Positions 7,719-14,720 of a stretch of 27,800 nucleotides of DNA are shown here, one piece after another. How positions within the stretch are numbered: the first letter of the stretch is position 1; the number at the start of each line of letters is the position of its first letter. The stretch covers positions 1 through 27,800 of the forward strand of contig CAWJCP010000009.1 in assembly GCA_963841445.1 (NCBI GenBank), in the 5' to 3' direction. The notes under the pieces were generated by a model. That model searched no databases, was not told where the DNA came from, and saw nothing but the letters and a program-made list of their open reading frames with translations. This DNA comes from Mayfieldus sp963841445. Its GTDB lineage: Bacteria > Actinomycetota > Thermoleophilia > Solirubrobacterales > 70-9. The position numbers and the translations under genes are program-made.

Positions 7719-8806
7719 GCGACCGCCTTCAGCGCCGCCCCAGCGAGTGAGGGCATGCGAACGACCCGCTGTTTCGCCGCGGCCGGAAGCGCTTGCTCGT
7801 CAGCAGCGCTGACAAGCGTCTGTCCCCGGTCGGCGAGGCGGCTCGCGAGCAGCTCCCTGTGGACCGGGTCGAGCTCGCTCATCACGTCGTCGAGCAGCAA
7901 CAGGGGAGGCGCCGACCCAGCGGCGATCAGCGTCTCGCGCTCGGCGAAGAGCAGCGCCAGCAGCCCGGTGCGCTGCTCGCCCTGAGAGCCGTAGCGGCGC
8001 AAGGAGCGGTCGCGAAGCGACAGCTCCAGCTCGTCGAGGTGGGGGCCCAGCGAGGTCCGCGATCGCCGCAGGTCCGATTCGCGGCGCGCGGCCAGCCCGC
8101 CTCGCAGCGCTTCCGCGTCCGCCTCCGTGCGCGGTGCGTAGCGCAGCCCGGCCAGCTCGAGGCCGAGCTGCGCCGCCGCCTCGGCGAAGCGCGGCGCCAG
8201 GTCCTCGGCGAGCTCGGAGCGGGACTCGATCAGCGGGATCGCCGCGGCGGTCAGCGCCTGGTCCCAGGTCTCCAGCTCGAGCTCCGGCGAGAGTCCGGCG
8301 GCGACGCGGCGAAGCAGGACGTTTCGCTGCGCCAGCACCTGGCCGTAATCACGCCGCAGCTCGGCGCGGGACGGCCAGCGAGCGGCGACGAAGAGGTCGA
8401 GATGCGCGCGGCGCTCGGCCGGCGGGCCCTTGACAAGCGCGAGCCGATCGGGCGAGAAGACGACCAGGTGCGGGCGTTGGTCGGCGAGCAGGGCTGGCGC
8501 GGCGGGCTCACCGTCGAGCAGATGGCGACGGCCCTCGGAGCGCGAGACCGACGCGAGCAGCGAATGGCGGCCCCGCTCGTCTTCGACCGCAACTTCGGCT
8601 CGACCCACCGGCTCGCCGAAGCGGATCAGCTCGCGGCGGTCGCGGGCCCGAAAGGAGCGCCCGCTGAGGGCGAAGTAGATCGCCTCCAGCAAGTTCGTCT
8701 TGCCGGTCCCGTTCTCGCCCACCACCGACGTGATCCCCTGGCCAAGCTCCAGCTCGGCCCGCTCGAGGCTTCGGAAGTCACGAGCCGCGAGGCTTGCCAC
8801 CAGCAT
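7715..8806 (-). CDS. recF: DNA replication/repair protein RecF
   Basis: RecF is an SMC/ABC-like ATPase that binds gapped DNA and, with RecO and RecR, helps load RecA. The 363-residue protein has Walker A GENGTGKTN at 30-38, an ABC-type signature region GSQGEQRT near 275, and Walker B LLLLDDVMSELD near 305-316, in the order expected. FSPDRLALVKGPPAERR is the conserved RecF block after the Walker A half. ATG at 8806 follows the dnaN stop by 14 bases with only a weak Shine-Dalgarno (GAAGCGG), and its stop overlaps the likely CTG start of dciA, so dnaN-recF-dciA looks like one transcript. Confidence 0.96.
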   Translation of the reverse strand: MLVASLAARDFRSLERAELELGQGITSVVGENGTGKTNLLEAIYFALSGRSFRARDRRELIRFGEPVGRAEVAVEDERGRHSLLASVSRSEGRRHLLDGEPAAPALLADQRPHLVVFSPDRLALVKGPPAERRAHLDLFVAARWPSRAELRRDYGQVLAQRNVLLRRVAAGLSPELELETWDQALTAAAIPLIESRSELAEDLAPRFAEAAAQLGLELAGLRYAPRTEADAEALRGGLAARRESDLRRSRTSLGPHLDELELSLRDRSLRRYGSQGEQRTGLLALLFAERETLIAAGSAPPLLLLDDVMSELDPVHRELLASRLADRGQTLVSAADEQALPAAAKQRVVRMPSLAGAALKAVA

Positions 8807-8820
8807 TGCGGGCGCCGCTT

Positions 8821-9928
8821 CTAGACGTTGAGCCGGATCGGCATCACGAGATAGCGATAGTCCTCGCCCTCGCCGGGCTGCAGGAGACCGGGACGCAGCG
8901 GCGAGATCAAGCGCAGCACCAGCTCGTCGCCCTCGATGCTCTCGATGCCGTCGCGAAGGAACTCCGGGTTGAAGCCGATCTCCAGCGGATCGCCCTCGAA
9001 CGCCGCGGGCATCGTCTCGGTCGCGTCTCCGACGTCCGGGGTCTCGGCGGCGATTGTCAGCTCGCCGGGCCGGAAGGCGAGCTTCAGCGGTGCGTTTCGC
9101 TGCGCGAGCTGGCTGACCCGGCGCGTCACCTCGAGAAGCTCGTCGCGCGGCATCCGCACGTCATGCTCGTAGGACTCCGGCAGAAGTTGGCTGTGGTTGG
9201 GGAACTGCCCCTCGATCAAGCGTGTATTGAGCAGCACCGGTCCAGTCGCGAAGACGGCCTGGTTGGGCAGCAGCGAGACCTCGACGAGTCTCCGACTCGC
9301 TGCTGACCAGGATCCGTGCCAGCTCGCGCAGGGCTCGAGCGGGCACGTTTGCCTCCAGCTCGCCTCCAACCTCGCTCTCGAGCTCGGTTCGCCTGACGCT
9401 GAGCCGGTAGGAATCGGTGGCGACCATCGTCATCTCGCGGCCGGAGGCGCTGACCAGCACTCCCGTCAAGACCGGCCGCATGTCGTCGCGCGACGCGGCT
9501 CGAGCAACCGTCTCCACGGTGGCCGCAAACGCCGGCGCCGGGATCCGCAGAGGATCATCGCTAGGGCTTGGAAAGTTCGGGAAGTCCTCGCTGGGAAGAG
9601 TGCGCAGGTGGAAGACAGCGCTACCGGAACGAATCTCAACGTCGCGCTCGGCCTCACGAGTCTCGATCGTTACCTCATCGACACTCAGAGACCGCGTCAC
9701 TTCGACCAGCTGCCGGCCGGGCAGCAGGACAGATCCTTCCCCTTCGACCGCAGCGTCAAGCTCGGTCTGCAACCCCATCTCGAGGTCGGTCGCTCGCAGC
9801 AAGAGCTTTCCACCCTCCACCGAGAGCAGGATCCCGGCCAAGGCCTGCGTGGTTGCACGCGTGGAAACCGCTCGACTCACGACACCGAGGCGAGTGACGA
9901 GCTCTTGGCGTTGAGTGATGAGCTTCAA
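8821..9928 (-). CDS. dnaN: DNA polymerase III beta clamp, frameshifted
   Basis: The sliding clamp DnaN, split between two frames: the N-terminal part runs from the TTG at 9928 to about 9287 (MKLITQRQEL...RALRELARILVSSESET), and the C-terminal part continues one frame over from about 9285 (VEVSLLPNQAVF...) to the stop at 8821. Together they show the three clamp domains and the usual C-terminal YLVMPIRL motif. The total is 1108 bases; removing one base gives 368 residues, the family length, so a single extra base near 9279-9292 explains everything. TTG start has AAGGA seven bases upstream. As dnaN is essential and normally single-copy, sequencing/assembly error is the first explanation. Lies between dnaA and recF as usual. 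Confidence 0.9.
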
Positions 9929-10106
9929 ATGAGAATCCTTCTTAGATGAATTTTCTTTAGTTGTATTTAGCTCTGTGGTTTCTGTGGAAATGTCGGTTCC
10001 CGGGCTTTCCAGTGCGGCTGCGGTGCTGTGAGCGGAAGAGGTCAGAGCGGTTGATTCTTGCAGTGCGGCCGGGCGTCAAGCAGCTTTGCCCCGCAGGCTG
10101 TGGATT
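9929..10106. other. oriC: Candidate replication origin (dnaA-dnaN gap)
   Basis: The 147-base dnaA-dnaN gap, the commonest oriC location in actinobacteria, holds the most AT-rich stretch of the neighbourhood (about 9928-9990), a possible unwinding element. Three plus-strand TGTGG motifs lie in the same orientation: 9974-9978, TGTGGAAAT at 9983-9991 and TGTGGATTG at 10098-10106 (inside the dnaA end). The last two match TGTGGATAA at 7 of 9 positions. No perfect DnaA box is present and the region is short, so this may be only part of the origin. Confidence 0.4.
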
Positions 10107-11461
10107 GTCTCTCGGAGCTCGGTGAGCAGTTGCTGAGTCTTGGCGTCACCTTCGCGCTTGCGCTTCTCAACGCGACGAATCGCGTTGAGAATCGTGGTGT
10201 GGTCCCTGTCCCCGAACTCGCGCCCGATTCGGGGTAGAGAGAGGTCGGTCAGCTCACGGCAGAGGTAGATCGCAAGCTGGCGGGCCTGTAGTGGTCCGGC
10301 GGCGCGGCTGGGCCCGGTAAGCGAGTCGAGCGGGATCTCGAACACGCTCGCGGCGGCTTGCTGGATCTGCCCAACGAGGTTGGACTGCGGGCGAGGCGCA
10401 ACCGGGATGATCTCCTCGATCAGCTCGGAGCTCAGCGGACGGGCCCGCAGCGAGGCGTGGGCCATGACCCGGGTCAGCGCTCCGTGCAGCTGGCGCACGT
10501 TGGCGTCGATGCGGTGCGCCAGCGTGGCAAGAGCGTCGCCGTCGGCGACCTCGATCCCGGCCTCGCTGACCAGCCGGCGCAGGACGATCACCCGGGTCGC
10601 GAGGTTGGGCTTCCCGACCGCGACGGTGAGGCCCCACTCGAAGCGGCTCCGGAGGCGCTCCTCGAGCGTTGAGAGCTCGCTTGGCACTCGGTCGGCGGAG
10701 AGGACGAGTTGGCTTCCACCTTCATATAGAGCGTTGAAGGTGTGAAAGAACTCCTCCTCGGTGTGTCGCTTTCCCTCCAGGAATTGGACGTCGTCGATCA
10801 GCAGCACGTCGAGGTCGCGGTAGCGGCGCTTGAAGGCATCTGCACCTGAGGCATGAAGGGCGCCGACGAACTCGTTCGTAAAGCTCTCGGCGGTCGTGTA
10901 ACGGACGTTGAGCTGCGGCGCTGCGCCACCCAGATAGTTGGCGATCGCGGCAAGCAGGTGGGTCTTGCCAAGCCCCGGCAGCCCGTGCAGGAAGAGCGGG
11001 TTGTAGGCCTCAGCGGGCGCTTCGGCAACGGCCAGGGCGGCCGCGTGGGCGAGCCGATTTTCCTCACCGATCACGAAGCGCTCAAAGGTGTAGTTGGGGT
11101 TGAGGGCTGTCGGGTCGGAGCCGGTGCTGGATTCGCCCGCCTCCGCCGGCGCCGCGAAGCTGACCCGGCGCAGCCCGCCGCCAACCTGGCCCAGCGCCTG
11201 CTCGATCAGGGGCGCGTAACGGCGCTCGACCCAGGCGCGGATACCGTCCGGGGCCCGCACGTAAAGGGTGTCCTCGCTGGTGGCCCCGGGGCGCAAAGGC
11301 TCGAGCCAGAGCTTGAAGGTTGCGTCCGGCACCGAGGCGCGCAGCCGCTCGCTGACCGCTTCCCAGATCGAGCCGAGATCGGGACCCCCTTCGACCTCCG
11401 CGCCGTTGAGACTGGCCTCGGAAGCGTGGATCGACGCCAGCTGATCTGGGACGTGCGGCAC
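10076..11461 (-). CDS. dnaA: Chromosomal replication initiator DnaA
   Basis: DnaA binds oriC and melts it. From the GTG at 11461 the protein is 461 residues: N-terminal helicase/DiaA-binding domain (GSIWEAVSERLRASVPDATFKLWLEPL), short linker, AAA+ domain with Walker A GLPGLGKTHL and Walker B VLLIDDVQFL, box VI region, and the C-terminal DNA-binding domain with the DnaA signature GREFGDRDHTTILNAIRRV. A longer open frame reaches 11815 but its extra N-terminus is Arg/Pro-rich and overlaps rpmH, so I reject it. The GTG has AGAGGGG nine bases upstream. A -35/-10 pair (11569-11541) lies about 80 bases upstream. Divergent from rpmH, as in many bacteria. Confidence 0.95.
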   Translation of the reverse strand: MPHVPDQLASIHASEASLNGAEVEGGPDLGSIWEAVSERLRASVPDATFKLWLEPLRPGATSEDTLYVRAPDGIRAWVERRYAPLIEQALGQVGGGLRRVSFAAPAEAGESSTGSDPTALNPNYTFERFVIGEENRLAHAAALAVAEAPAEAYNPLFLHGLPGLGKTHLLAAIANYLGGAAPQLNVRYTTAESFTNEFVGALHASGADAFKRRYRDLDVLLIDDVQFLEGKRHTEEEFFHTFNALYEGGSQLVLSADRVPSELSTLEERLRSRFEWGLTVAVGKPNLATRVIVLRRLVSEAGIEVADGDALATLAHRIDANVRQLHGALTRVMAHASLRARPLSSELIEEIIPVAPRPQSNLVGQIQQAAASVFEIPLDSLTGPSRAAGPLQARQLAIYLCRELTDLSLPRIGREFGDRDHTTILNAIRRVEKRKREGDAKTQQLLTELRETIHSLRGKAA

Positions 11462-11540
11462 CTCTGCGAACCCCTCTCGTCGCGGTTGCGGCAGCGGTGG
11501 TGCCGGTCCTCTTGGACGCCGCCGCCTCGAAGCGAGCGCG

Positions 11541-11569
11541 ACCATACGCCGCCGCGCCAGGTGTCGCAA
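11541..11569 (-). promoter_or_regulatory. Candidate dnaA promoter
   Basis: Minus-strand TTGCGA (11569-11564), 17-base spacer, TATGGT (11546-11541). Each hexamer matches four of six consensus positions. It would give a 5' leader of about 75 bases before the GTG at 11461. Confidence 0.4.
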
Positions 11570-11583
11570 GACGCGCTCTCGCA

Positions 11584-11595
11584 TTTCGCGTGAAA
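11584..11595. promoter_or_regulatory. Degenerate parS-like site
   Basis: TTTCGCGTGAAA matches the palindromic core of the ParB-binding site TTTCACGTGAAA at 11 of 12 positions, though the flanking bases do not fit. It lies in the dnaA/rpmH divergent region, 4 kb from parAB. Confidence 0.3.
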
Positions 11596-11653
11596 AGTCG
11601 ATGCGCGCTTCGAAGCTGCTTCGAGCGCCCCGAAGCTGGCCGCAAGAGGACCG

Positions 11654-11659
11654 TATACT
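11654..11659 (+). promoter_or_regulatory. rpmH -10 box
   Basis: TATACT, five of six consensus positions, 17 bases before the rpmH ATG. No good -35. Expected TSS near 11666, giving a leader of about ten bases and presumably transcribing rpmH-rnpA-yidD. Confidence 0.5.
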
Positions 11660-11676
11660 GGCGCCTCTGCGCGGCG

Positions 11677-11811
11677 ATGAAGCGGACCTACCAACCCAAG
11701 AAGCGCAAGCGCGCCCGAACCCACGGCTTTCGAGCCCGGATGCGGACTCGGGGCGGTCGCGCGATCCTGCGGCGCCGGCGCCGCAGGGGCCGCAAGCGCC
11801 TGACTCCCTGA
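11677..11811 (+). CDS. rpmH: 50S ribosomal protein L34
   Basis: A 44-residue, strongly basic protein beginning MKRTYQPKKRKRARTHGF and ending in an Arg/Lys-rich tail, the standard bL34 sequence and length. It sits on the 23S rRNA near the exit-tunnel side of the large subunit. The rpmH-rnpA-yidD-yidC order next to dnaA is nearly universal. The stop is followed two bases later by the rnpA ATG, so the two are co-transcribed. The start is fixed by the conserved MKRTYQP; longer frames upstream overlap the promoter. Confidence 0.98.
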   Translation: MKRTYQPKKRKRARTHGFRARMRTRGGRAILRRRRRRGRKRLTP

Positions 11812-11813
11812 CC

Positions 11814-12197
11814 ATGGCCAGGGGAGACGCAGGCGGGCGCAGACGCCGCCTGTCGCGCAGCGGAGAGTTCGATCGCGTCTATCGCGAGGGGTCTTCGCAC
11901 GCGAACCGCTTCCTGGTCGTCTACAGCTTTCCGCGTCCGGAGGAGAGCGAGGACAAGCCGCGACTCGGCGTCTCGGTTGGTCGCAAGGTGGGCGGGGCGG
12001 TCGAGCGCAACCGGATCAAGCGCGCGCTGCGGGAGGCGTTCTGGAGCCTCGAGGACGAGCTGCCGCATGGTCACGACTTCGTTCTTGTCGCCAGGGCGGA
12101 GATCGGAGGCCTTTTCGAGCGCGAGGGAAGCGGCGGATTGCGGATCTCGCTGCGCGAGGCGCTCGGCGCCAGCTCCGAGCAGGACCGTTTGACGTGA
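11814..12197 (+). CDS. rnpA: Ribonuclease P protein component
   Basis: The protein cofactor of RNase P, which matures tRNA 5' ends. 127 residues from ATG 11814. Family hallmarks: N-terminal RRRLSRSGEFDRVYREG, strand FLVVYSF, and the RNR motif VERNRIKRALREAF that contacts the RNA. The ATG is two bases past the rpmH stop; a longer frame upstream is only the shifted rpmH region. The stop overlaps the start of yidD by four bases (GTGAAACG context), suggesting coupled translation. Confidence 0.96.
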   Translation: MARGDAGGRRRRLSRSGEFDRVYREGSSHANRFLVVYSFPRPEESEDKPRLGVSVGRKVGGAVERNRIKRALREAFWSLEDELPHGHDFVLVARAEIGGLFEREGSGGLRISLREALGASSEQDRLT

Positions 12198-12200
12198 AAC
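12187..12200. promoter_or_regulatory. parS: parS-like centromere site
   Basis: GTTTGACGTGAAAC differs from the ParB-binding palindrome GTTTCACGTGAAAC at one of fourteen positions. It spans the rnpA stop and yidD start, 3.3 kb from parB, where origin-proximal parS sites are expected. Single mismatches are common in functional parS sites (family knowledge). Confidence 0.55.
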
Positions 12201-12493
12201 GCGCACTTCTTGCCCCAATTGCGATTTATCGGCGTCATCTTTCCCCCGCGATTCCGCGCCGCTGCAAGTACGAGCCCAGCTGCTCGGTCTACGCGACGAC
12301 CGCGATCCGTCGCTTCGGCGCCCTGCGCGGAGGCTTGCTCGCTGGCTGGAGGCTGCTGCGCTGCAATCCGTTCAGCCACGGCGGCTTCGATCCGGTGCCG
12401 GACCGCTTCACCCTGCGGGTCGGGCCCGTCGACCCGGCCGTCTATCACGGTGAGGTCAGATCACCAACCCCGCAACCCCCCGCCCCTGGATGA
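12194..12493 (+). CDS. yidD: Membrane protein insertion efficiency factor YidD
   Basis: A 99-residue YidD (DUF37/haemolytic-domain) protein: amphipathic N-terminus LLAPIAIYRRHLSPAIPRRCKYEPSCSVYA, the conserved cysteines C24 and C30, then RFGALRGGLLAGWRLLRCNPF and GGFDPVP. It works near the inner membrane with YidC. The start at 12194 overlaps the end of rnpA by four bases. The last 15 residues are proline-rich and unconserved. It precedes yidC by 133 bases, the usual order. Confidence 0.93.
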   Translation: MKRALLAPIAIYRRHLSPAIPRRCKYEPSCSVYATTAIRRFGALRGGLLAGWRLLRCNPFSHGGFDPVPDRFTLRVGPVDPAVYHGEVRSPTPQPPAPG

Positions 12494-12598
12494 GGCGCCT
12501 CGCACATCAGGTCTCGTCGTCCTCGGGCTCGCATTTGTCACCGACAAAGACGTCGCCCTGCGTCCTTGACCTGCTCGCCGAGGCGCGTCCCCAGGGGC

Positions 12599-12613
12599 AC
12601 GCCGTCACGGCGT
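12599..12613 (+). repeat. Hairpin just upstream of yidC
   Basis: ACGCCG-TCA-CGGCGT, a perfect six-base-pair stem with a three-base loop, ending 13 bases before the yidC TTG. It could affect ribosome access to a start with no clear Shine-Dalgarno. Confidence 0.35.
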
Positions 12614-12626
12614 CCGTGATCTCGGG

Positions 12627-13379
12627 TTGATCCCGCTCGCCGACATCCTGCAGCCGCTGGAGGACTTCGCGAAGTCGATCCTCGACTTCTTCCACGACGA
12701 CGTCGGGCTCAGCTGGGGAACGTCGATCATTGCGCTGACGGTGGTGATCAGGGCGGCGCTGATCCCGCTGACCTACAGGCAGATCAAGGGAATGCGCGCG
12801 CTGCAGGCGCTGCAGCCGCAGATGAAGGAGATCCAGGAGAAGTACAAGAACGACCGCCAGCGCCAGCAGCAGGAGATGATGCGCTTCTACCAGGAGAACA
12901 AGATCAACCCGCTTGCCTCCTGCCTGCCGCTGCTGCTGCAGCTTCCCGTCTTCTTCGCCCTCTTCCGGCTGCTGCGCGGGGCGAGCTTCAAAGCTGACGT
13001 GCTGGCCGGCGGCGATCAGAGCTGGCTGTTCGTCAACTCGGTCATCGAGAAGCCGCACGGCGCCGAGCTGGTGATCCTGGTCGTCCTGTTCATGGGCTCG
13101 ATGGCGCTCTCGAGCCTGGTGATGATCCGGACCTCGCCGAGCGCCGCCGGCAACCAGCAGTACATGCTGCTCGGGGTCTTCGTCTTGATCGGGATCTTCT
13201 TCGTGCCGACGGTCCCGGCCGGGCTGAGCATCTACTGGATCACGACCAACTTCTGGACCGTCGGCCAGCAGTACGTGGCCTCGAGGGTGATCCCGGCACC
13301 CGCGATGCCGACCCCGACCCAGGTTGCGGCGGCCAAGCCGCCGCCGCCGCCCCCGCGCAAGCGCAAGAAGCGCCGGTAG
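12627..13379 (+). CDS. yidC: Membrane protein insertase YidC
   Basis: YidC/Oxa1/Alb3 insertase, 250 residues: the compact form without the large periplasmic domain of Gram-negative YidC. Residues 1-30 form an amphipathic helix (LADILQPLEDFAKSILDFFHD), then five membrane segments; TVVIRAALIPLTYRQ contains the conserved Arg in the hydrophilic groove, followed by a charged coiled coil (QPQMKEIQEKYKNDRQRQQQEMM). The C-terminus is a proline run and KRKKRR, a basic tail of the kind that binds ribosomes. TTG start chosen from the family N-terminus (PLADILQPLEDF); no strong Shine-Dalgarno, and a hairpin at 12599-12613 precedes it. Confidence 0.95.
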   Translation: MIPLADILQPLEDFAKSILDFFHDDVGLSWGTSIIALTVVIRAALIPLTYRQIKGMRALQALQPQMKEIQEKYKNDRQRQQQEMMRFYQENKINPLASCLPLLLQLPVFFALFRLLRGASFKADVLAGGDQSWLFVNSVIEKPHGAELVILVVLFMGSMALSSLVMIRTSPSAAGNQQYMLLGVFVLIGIFFVPTVPAGLSIYWITTNFWTVGQQYVASRVIPAPAMPTPTQVAAAKPPPPPPRKRKKRR

Positions 13380-13436
13380 CGGACCCGTCGCGGCACCCGT
13401 CCGGTTCAGCGCTCGCGCCTCGCCTGGCGAACGACC

Positions 13437-13442
13437 TAGACT
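13437..13442 (+). promoter_or_regulatory. -10 box for leaderless khpB
   Basis: TAGACT, seven bases before the GTG at 13450. A transcript from here would begin on or next to the start codon. No clear -35. Confidence 0.45.
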
Positions 13443-13449
13443 GCGGCCG

Positions 13450-13932
13450 GTGAGCCCCTCAGGATCGATGCCAGACGAGCCCGCAGAGCGGGTGCGCGCC
13501 GTCCTTGAACGGGTTCTCGACGAGCTCGAGCTCGAGGGCGATGTCGAGATCGATGAGAGTGAAGACGAGATCCTCGCCGTCGTCGACGGGGAAGACGACT
13601 ACGGCCTGCTGATCGGCAAGCGGGGCCAGACGATCGATGCCCTGCAGCTGCTCTGCTACCAGGCCGCCTTTCGGGGCATCGCGGACCGCAAGCGGGTGAT
13701 GGTCGACGCCGCCGGCTACCGCGAGCGCCGCCGCGAGACCCTGCAGCGGCGTGCCGACCGTGCCGCCGAGCAGGCCCTCGACCTCGCCCGGCCGGTCGAG
13801 CTCGACGCGATGAGCGCACCGGAGCGCCGCGTCGTTCACGAGCGCCTCAAGGAGCGCCCCGAGGTCGAGACCTACAGCGAGGGCACGGAGCCGAACCGCT
13901 GCGTGGTCGTCGCCCCGCTGGTCTCTGAGTGA
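13450..13932 (+). CDS. khpB: RNA-binding protein KhpB/Jag (KH-R3H)
   Basis: Jag/KhpB (EloR), an RNA-binding partner of KhpA that influences cell elongation and division in Gram-positives. 160 residues from GTG 13450. A KH domain carries GLLIGKRGQTIDALQLLCYQA (GxxGxxG loop), followed by YRERRRETLQRRADRAAEQAL and the R3H domain with MSAPERRVVHERLKERPEVETYSEGTEPNR. The Jag-N domain seen in firmicutes is absent. GTG 13450 is preferred because TAGACT lies seven bases upstream (leaderless); the ATG at 13468 is possible but its AGGA is only three bases away. The stop overlaps the rsmG GTG (GTGA). Confidence 0.93.
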   Translation: MSPSGSMPDEPAERVRAVLERVLDELELEGDVEIDESEDEILAVVDGEDDYGLLIGKRGQTIDALQLLCYQAAFRGIADRKRVMVDAAGYRERRRETLQRRADRAAEQALDLARPVELDAMSAPERRVVHERLKERPEVETYSEGTEPNRCVVVAPLVSE

Positions 13933-14657
13933 GCACTTCCTGCACCGCCGCGGGACCGCCGCCGCAGCTCGAGGATCCGGACGTGCGCGAGGCCCTGGCG
14001 CCGGTCCTTGAGCTGCTGCGCGACGAGCGCGCATCGCTCAGCTCGATCACCGACCCGGAGCGGGCCTGGCGGGTGCACGTCGCCGACAGCCTCAGTGGCC
14101 TCACCATCGTCAAGCTCGCGTCCGCGACGCGGATCGCCGACGTCGGCTCCGGCGCCGGCTTCCCGGGCCTGGCGCTGGCCGCAGCTCTGCCCGAGGCCCG
14201 GGTGGACCTGATCGAGTCGGTGAGCCGAAAGGCGGAGTTCATCGGCCGCGCGGCAACAGCCGGCGGGCTCGCCAACACGCGGGTGGTCGCCGACCGCGCC
14301 GAGACCTGGGCCACCTCGCCCCCGCCCGAAGGCGGCCGCGGCGCCTATGACGCGGTGACGGCACGGGCTGTCGGCAGGCTCTCGACCCTGGCCGAGCTGG
14401 CCTCGCCCCTGCTTCGCGAAGGAGGGGTGCTGGTCGCCTGGAAGGGCCGTCGAAACGCGGACGAGGAGACCGAGGCCGAGCGGGCCGCGGATCGACTGGC
14501 GATGCAGCCAGTCGAGGTGCGGGCGGTGGGCCCGTTCGCGGGCAGCCGCCATCGCCACCTTCACGTCGTTCGCAAGTCCGGGCCGACCCCGGAGGAGCTG
14601 CCGCGTCGGCCCGGCCTGGCCAAGAAGCGCCCCTTCGGTCGCCGCGGCGCTGGCTAG
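13929..14657 (+). CDS. rsmG: 16S rRNA (guanine-527-N7)-methyltransferase
   Basis: RsmG/GidB methylates G527 in the 530 loop of 16S rRNA using S-adenosylmethionine. 242 residues. The SAM motif is IADVGSGAGFPGLALA, with DLIESVSRKAEF as the next strand and the family's TARAVGRLSTLAELASPLL; the C-terminus ends in the expected RRPGLAKKRPFGR. HVADSL is the conserved N-terminal block. The GTG overlaps the khpB stop by four bases. The stop TAG (14655-14657) is also the start of a TAGGCT -10 box for the parA leader. Confidence 0.96.
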   Translation: MSTSCTAAGPPPQLEDPDVREALAPVLELLRDERASLSSITDPERAWRVHVADSLSGLTIVKLASATRIADVGSGAGFPGLALAAALPEARVDLIESVSRKAEFIGRAATAGGLANTRVVADRAETWATSPPPEGGRGAYDAVTARAVGRLSTLAELASPLLREGGVLVAWKGRRNADEETEAERAADRLAMQPVEVRAVGPFAGSRHRHLHVVRKSGPTPEELPRRPGLAKKRPFGRRGAG

Positions 14658-14660
14658 GCT
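14655..14660 (+). promoter_or_regulatory. -10 box upstream of parA leader ORF
   Basis: TAGGCT, six bases before the GTG at 14667, overlapping the rsmG stop codon. It would start a leaderless transcript for the small ORF and parAB. Confidence 0.35.
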
Positions 14661-14666
14661 GGGAGC

Positions 14667-14720
14667 GTGAGGCTGATGACCCGAGCTCGGCTCTCGACAC
14701 GTCGATTGATTTTCGCCTGA
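14667..14720 (+). CDS. Possible 17-residue leader peptide before parA
   Basis: GTG at 14667 opens a 17-codon frame (MRLMTRARLSTRRLIFA) whose TGA at 14718-14720 shares its A with the parA ATG (TGATG). parA has no Shine-Dalgarno of its own, while a TAGGCT -10 box stands six bases before this GTG. That arrangement fits a leaderless leader peptide translationally coupled to parA. The peptide is Arg-rich and matches no family I know. It may be fortuitous. Confidence 0.35.
   Translation: MRLMTRARLSTRRLIFA

Noticed and set aside
9161..9928. Two separate genes for the dnaN halves
   Set aside because: The C-terminal half has no start signal, and the two halves join seamlessly into one clamp of normal length when one base is removed.
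11462..11815. N-terminal extension of dnaA to 579 residues
   Set aside because: The extension is Arg/Pro/Ser-rich, antisense to rpmH, and has no DnaA similarity; GTG 11461 with AGAGGGG is a better start.
12507..13058. 183-residue minus-strand frame across yidC
   Set aside because: Its sequence is the complement of the yidC coding region, with no domain and no ribosome-binding site.
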